Part shown: positions 61,870-64,000 of the stretch, piece after piece | How the letters are laid out: each line of letters begins with the position of its first letter | Position numbering within the stretch: position 1 is the first letter of the stretch | DNA from: Cacajao melanocephalus | Taxonomy: Eukaryota > Chordata > Mammalia > Primates > Pitheciidae | Direction: 5' to 3' | Length of the DNA stretch: 64,000 nucleotides | Assembly: GCA_963573385.1 (NCBI GenBank) | Contig: CAUYLG010039330.1 | Span: forward strand, 16,980-80,979 | Translations under genes and position numbers: made by a program | The notes under the pieces: model-generated | Told to the model about the DNA's origin: nothing | Database searches by the model: none | Seen by the model: only the letters and a program-made list of their open reading frames with translations

Positions 61870-62859
61870 ATGAGAAGGAACCACTGCAAAAGGGCTTAAA
61901 TCACCAAAAACCAGAGAACACCTCTTCTCTCCAAGGGATCACAACCCCTCATCAGCAAGGAGACCAAACTGGATGGAGAATGAGTTTGATGAATTGACAG
62001 AAGCAAGCTTCAGAAGATGAATAATAAGATGTGTTAGAACATGCTCCTTTAGTTCAGAGAAGCTAAATACAAGGAAACTAAGAACCTTGAAAAAAGGTTA
62101 GACAAAATGCTAACTAGAATAATAAGCATAGAGAAGAATTTAAATGACTTCATGGAGCTAAAAAACACAGCACAAGAACTTCATGAAGCATACACAAGTT
62201 TCAATAGCCAAATTGATCAAGCAGAAGAAAGGATATCAGATATTAAAGATCAACTCAATGAAATAAAATGAGAAGGCAAGACTAGAGAAAAAAGAGTAAA
62301 AAGAAATGAACAAAGCCTTCAAGAAATAGGGGATTACATGGAAAGACCAAATCTATGTTTGATTAGTGTACCCGAAACCAAGTTGGAAAACACTCTTCAG
62401 GATAGTATCCAGGAGAACTTCCCCATCTGAGCAAGGCAGTTTCAAATTCAGGAAATATAGAGAACACCACAAAGATATTCCTCAAGAAGAGCAACCCCAA
62501 GGCACATAATTGTCAGATTCACCAGGGTTGAAATGAAGGAAAGTATGCTAAGGGAAACCAGAGAGAAAGGCTGTCACCCACAAAGGGAAGCTCATCAGAC
62601 TCACAGTGATTCTCTTGGCAGAAACCCTACAAGCCAGAAGAGAGTGGGGGCCAATATTCAACATCCTTAAAGAAAATAATTTCCAACCCAGGATTTTATA
62701 TACAGCCAAACTAAGCTTCCTAAGTGAAGGAGAAATAAAATCCTTTACAGAAAAGCAACTGCTGAGAAATTTCATTACCACCAGGCCTGACTTACCATAG
62801 CTCCTGAAGGAAGCACTAAAAACCAGTACCAGCCACTGCAAAAACATACCAGATTGTAA
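61870..62859 (+). pseudogene. L1 copy 3 ORF1 remnant
   Basis: The ATG at 61870 stands at the ORF1 start, but a TAA follows at codon 10. The body, including the coiled-coil stretch at about 62080-62270 and the RNA-binding part, is recognisable in DNA but not open. A short frame at 62606-62800 (AETLQARREWGPIFNILKE) is in its C-terminal domain. Confidence 0.87.
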
Positions 62860-62922
62860 AGACCATTGACACTATGAAGAAACTGCATGAAGTAAGAGGC
62901 AAAGCAACCAGCTAGCATCAAA

Positions 62923-63784
62923 ATGGCAGGATCAAATTCACATATAACAATATTAACCTGAAATGTAAATGGGCTAAATGTCCCAATCAAAAGACACAGA
63001 CTGGCAAATTGAATTAAGAGTCAAGACCCACCAGGGTGCTGTAGTCAGGAGACCCATCTCACATGCAAAGACACACATAGGCTCAAAATGAAGGAATAGA
63101 GGAAGATTTACCAAGCAAGTGGAGAGCAAAAAAGCAGGGGCTGCAATCCTAATCTCTGATAAAACAGACTTTAAACCAACAAAGATCAATAGACACAAAG
63201 AAGGGCATTACATAACAGTTAAACGATCAATGCAACAAGAAGAGCTAACTATCCTAAATATATGTGCACCCAATACGGGAGCACACAGATACATAAAGCA
63301 AATTCTTAATGACCTACAAAGAGACTTACACTCCTACACAATAATAGTGAGAGACTTTAACACCCCACTGTTAATGTTAGACAGATCAATGAGACAGAAA
63401 ATTAACAGGATATCCAGGACTTGAACTCAAATCTGGACCAAGCAGACCTAATACACATTTACAGAACTCTCCACCACAAATCCACAGAATATACATTCTT
63501 CTCAGGATCATGTCGCACTTATTCTAAAATTAACCACATAATTGGAAGTAAGACTTTCCTCAGAAATGCAAAAGAACAGAAATCATGAAGTCTCTCAGAC
63601 CACAGTGCAGTCAAATTAGAAATCATGATTAAGAAACTCTCTCAAAACCACACAACTATGTGGAAACTGAACAACCAGCTCCTGAATGACTAATGGATAC
63701 ATAATGAAATCAAGGCAGAAATAAATGTGTTCTTAGAAAACAATGAGAACAAAGATACAACATACCAGAATCTCTGGGACATAT
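62923..63784 (+). pseudogene. L1 copy 3 ORF2, N-terminal part
   Basis: Begins at the ATG at 62923 (MAGSNSHITILT) and stops at codon 13 (TGA). The endonuclease region continues as a 101-codon frame at 63119-63424 that keeps DKTDFKPTKINRHKEGHY, but has VRDFNTP where active copies have GDFNTP. It is cut at about 63784 by an insertion, so no reverse transcriptase is present in the window. Confidence 0.88.
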
Positions 63785-63942
63785 TTTTTTTTAATTTTTT
63801 TAGAAAGAAAGAAAAAGAGAGAAAAGAAGAAAGAAAGAATGAAAGAAAGAAAGAAAAAGAATGTAAGAGAGAAAGAAAGAGGAAGAGAAAGAGGGAGAGA
63901 GAACGGGATTCTTGTTCTATTGCCCAGGCTAGAATGCAGTCT
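63785..63942 (-). mobile_element. GA-rich tract and truncated Alu inside L1 copy 3
   Basis: A T-rich run (63785-63802) is followed by about 100 bases of GAAA/GA repeats, then GGGATTCTTGTTCTATTGCCCAGGCTAGAATGCAGT. The last part is the reversed 3' end of an Alu, only about 40 bases long. I infer an Alu whose tail junction expanded as GA repeats and whose remainder was lost. What follows (63943-64000) was not recognised. Confidence 0.7.
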
Positions 63943-64000
63943 AAAAATGGGTATTAAAAACTTTTTTATGCCAATAATTGTGCTTAACAATGGAGACAGG

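Larger units (their letters stand above)
60588..63784 (+). mobile_element. L1 copy 3, 5' half
   Basis: Starts GACTTCTGCCAAGATGGCTGAATAGGAACAAC, an L1 5' end close in sequence to copy 2. It follows the 5' UTR, ORF1 and the beginning of ORF2 until AATCTCTGGGACATAT, where a poly-T/GA tract breaks in. The 3' end is not in the window. Confidence 0.9.

Overview
The window reads as nuclear DNA of a primate, most likely human: it is AT-rich and intergenic or intronic. The evidence is its repeat content. There are dimeric Alu elements with A-tails and target-site duplications (TSDs), several primate-type L1 copies, a primate-age MaLR LTR retrotransposon, and older mammalian MIR, L2, L1M/HAL1, Tigger and hAT remnants. 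No bacterial or viral gene organisation is present. Almost every open frame of 60 codons or more is a piece, or an antisense shadow, of an L1, Alu or LTR element. Repeat names are from recognition by eye; subfamily names are approximate and edges of old elements are good to about 10-40 bases.

Layout. 1-12 kb: old repeats (L1ME, an LTR, a MER2/Tigger element, MIR, L2) plus two Alus. It also holds the only host coding candidate I can support, a 115-base minus-strand exon at 8166-8280 with canonical splice sites on both sides. 12-22 kb: L2 and MIR debris, an AluJ, a TCTA-type microsatellite and long unassigned stretches. 22.3-25.2 kb: a MER20 element and a complete MaLR element, minus strand, LTR-internal-LTR, flanked by CTTAA. 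25.9-26.3 kb: two free Alu left monomers. 27.3-30.2 kb: an L1 with its 5' part inverted (twin priming). 33-36 kb: an Alu, an inverted repeat with scrambled duplicated L1 pieces, a compound microsatellite, a minus-strand L1 tail and an old L1MA-like element.

40.9-47.3 kb: a 5S rRNA pseudogene directly followed by a nearly full-length L1, both enclosed by one 16-bp target-site duplication. 48.7-55.2 kb: a second nearly full-length L1. 55-60.5 kb: old L1 pieces, a young-type Alu, an AT-rich palindromic minisatellite and a minus-strand L1 tail. 60.6-64 kb: the 5' half of a third L1, interrupted by a GA-rich tract and an Alu stub.

No L1 here looks able to move. ORF1 stops early in all three copies that have it, ORF2 is frameshifted or stopped in every copy, and the reverse transcriptase FADD motif is altered in the three copies that reach it. 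The window records successive waves of retrotransposition. If the 8.2 kb exon is real, most of what surrounds it is intron of a minus-strand gene.
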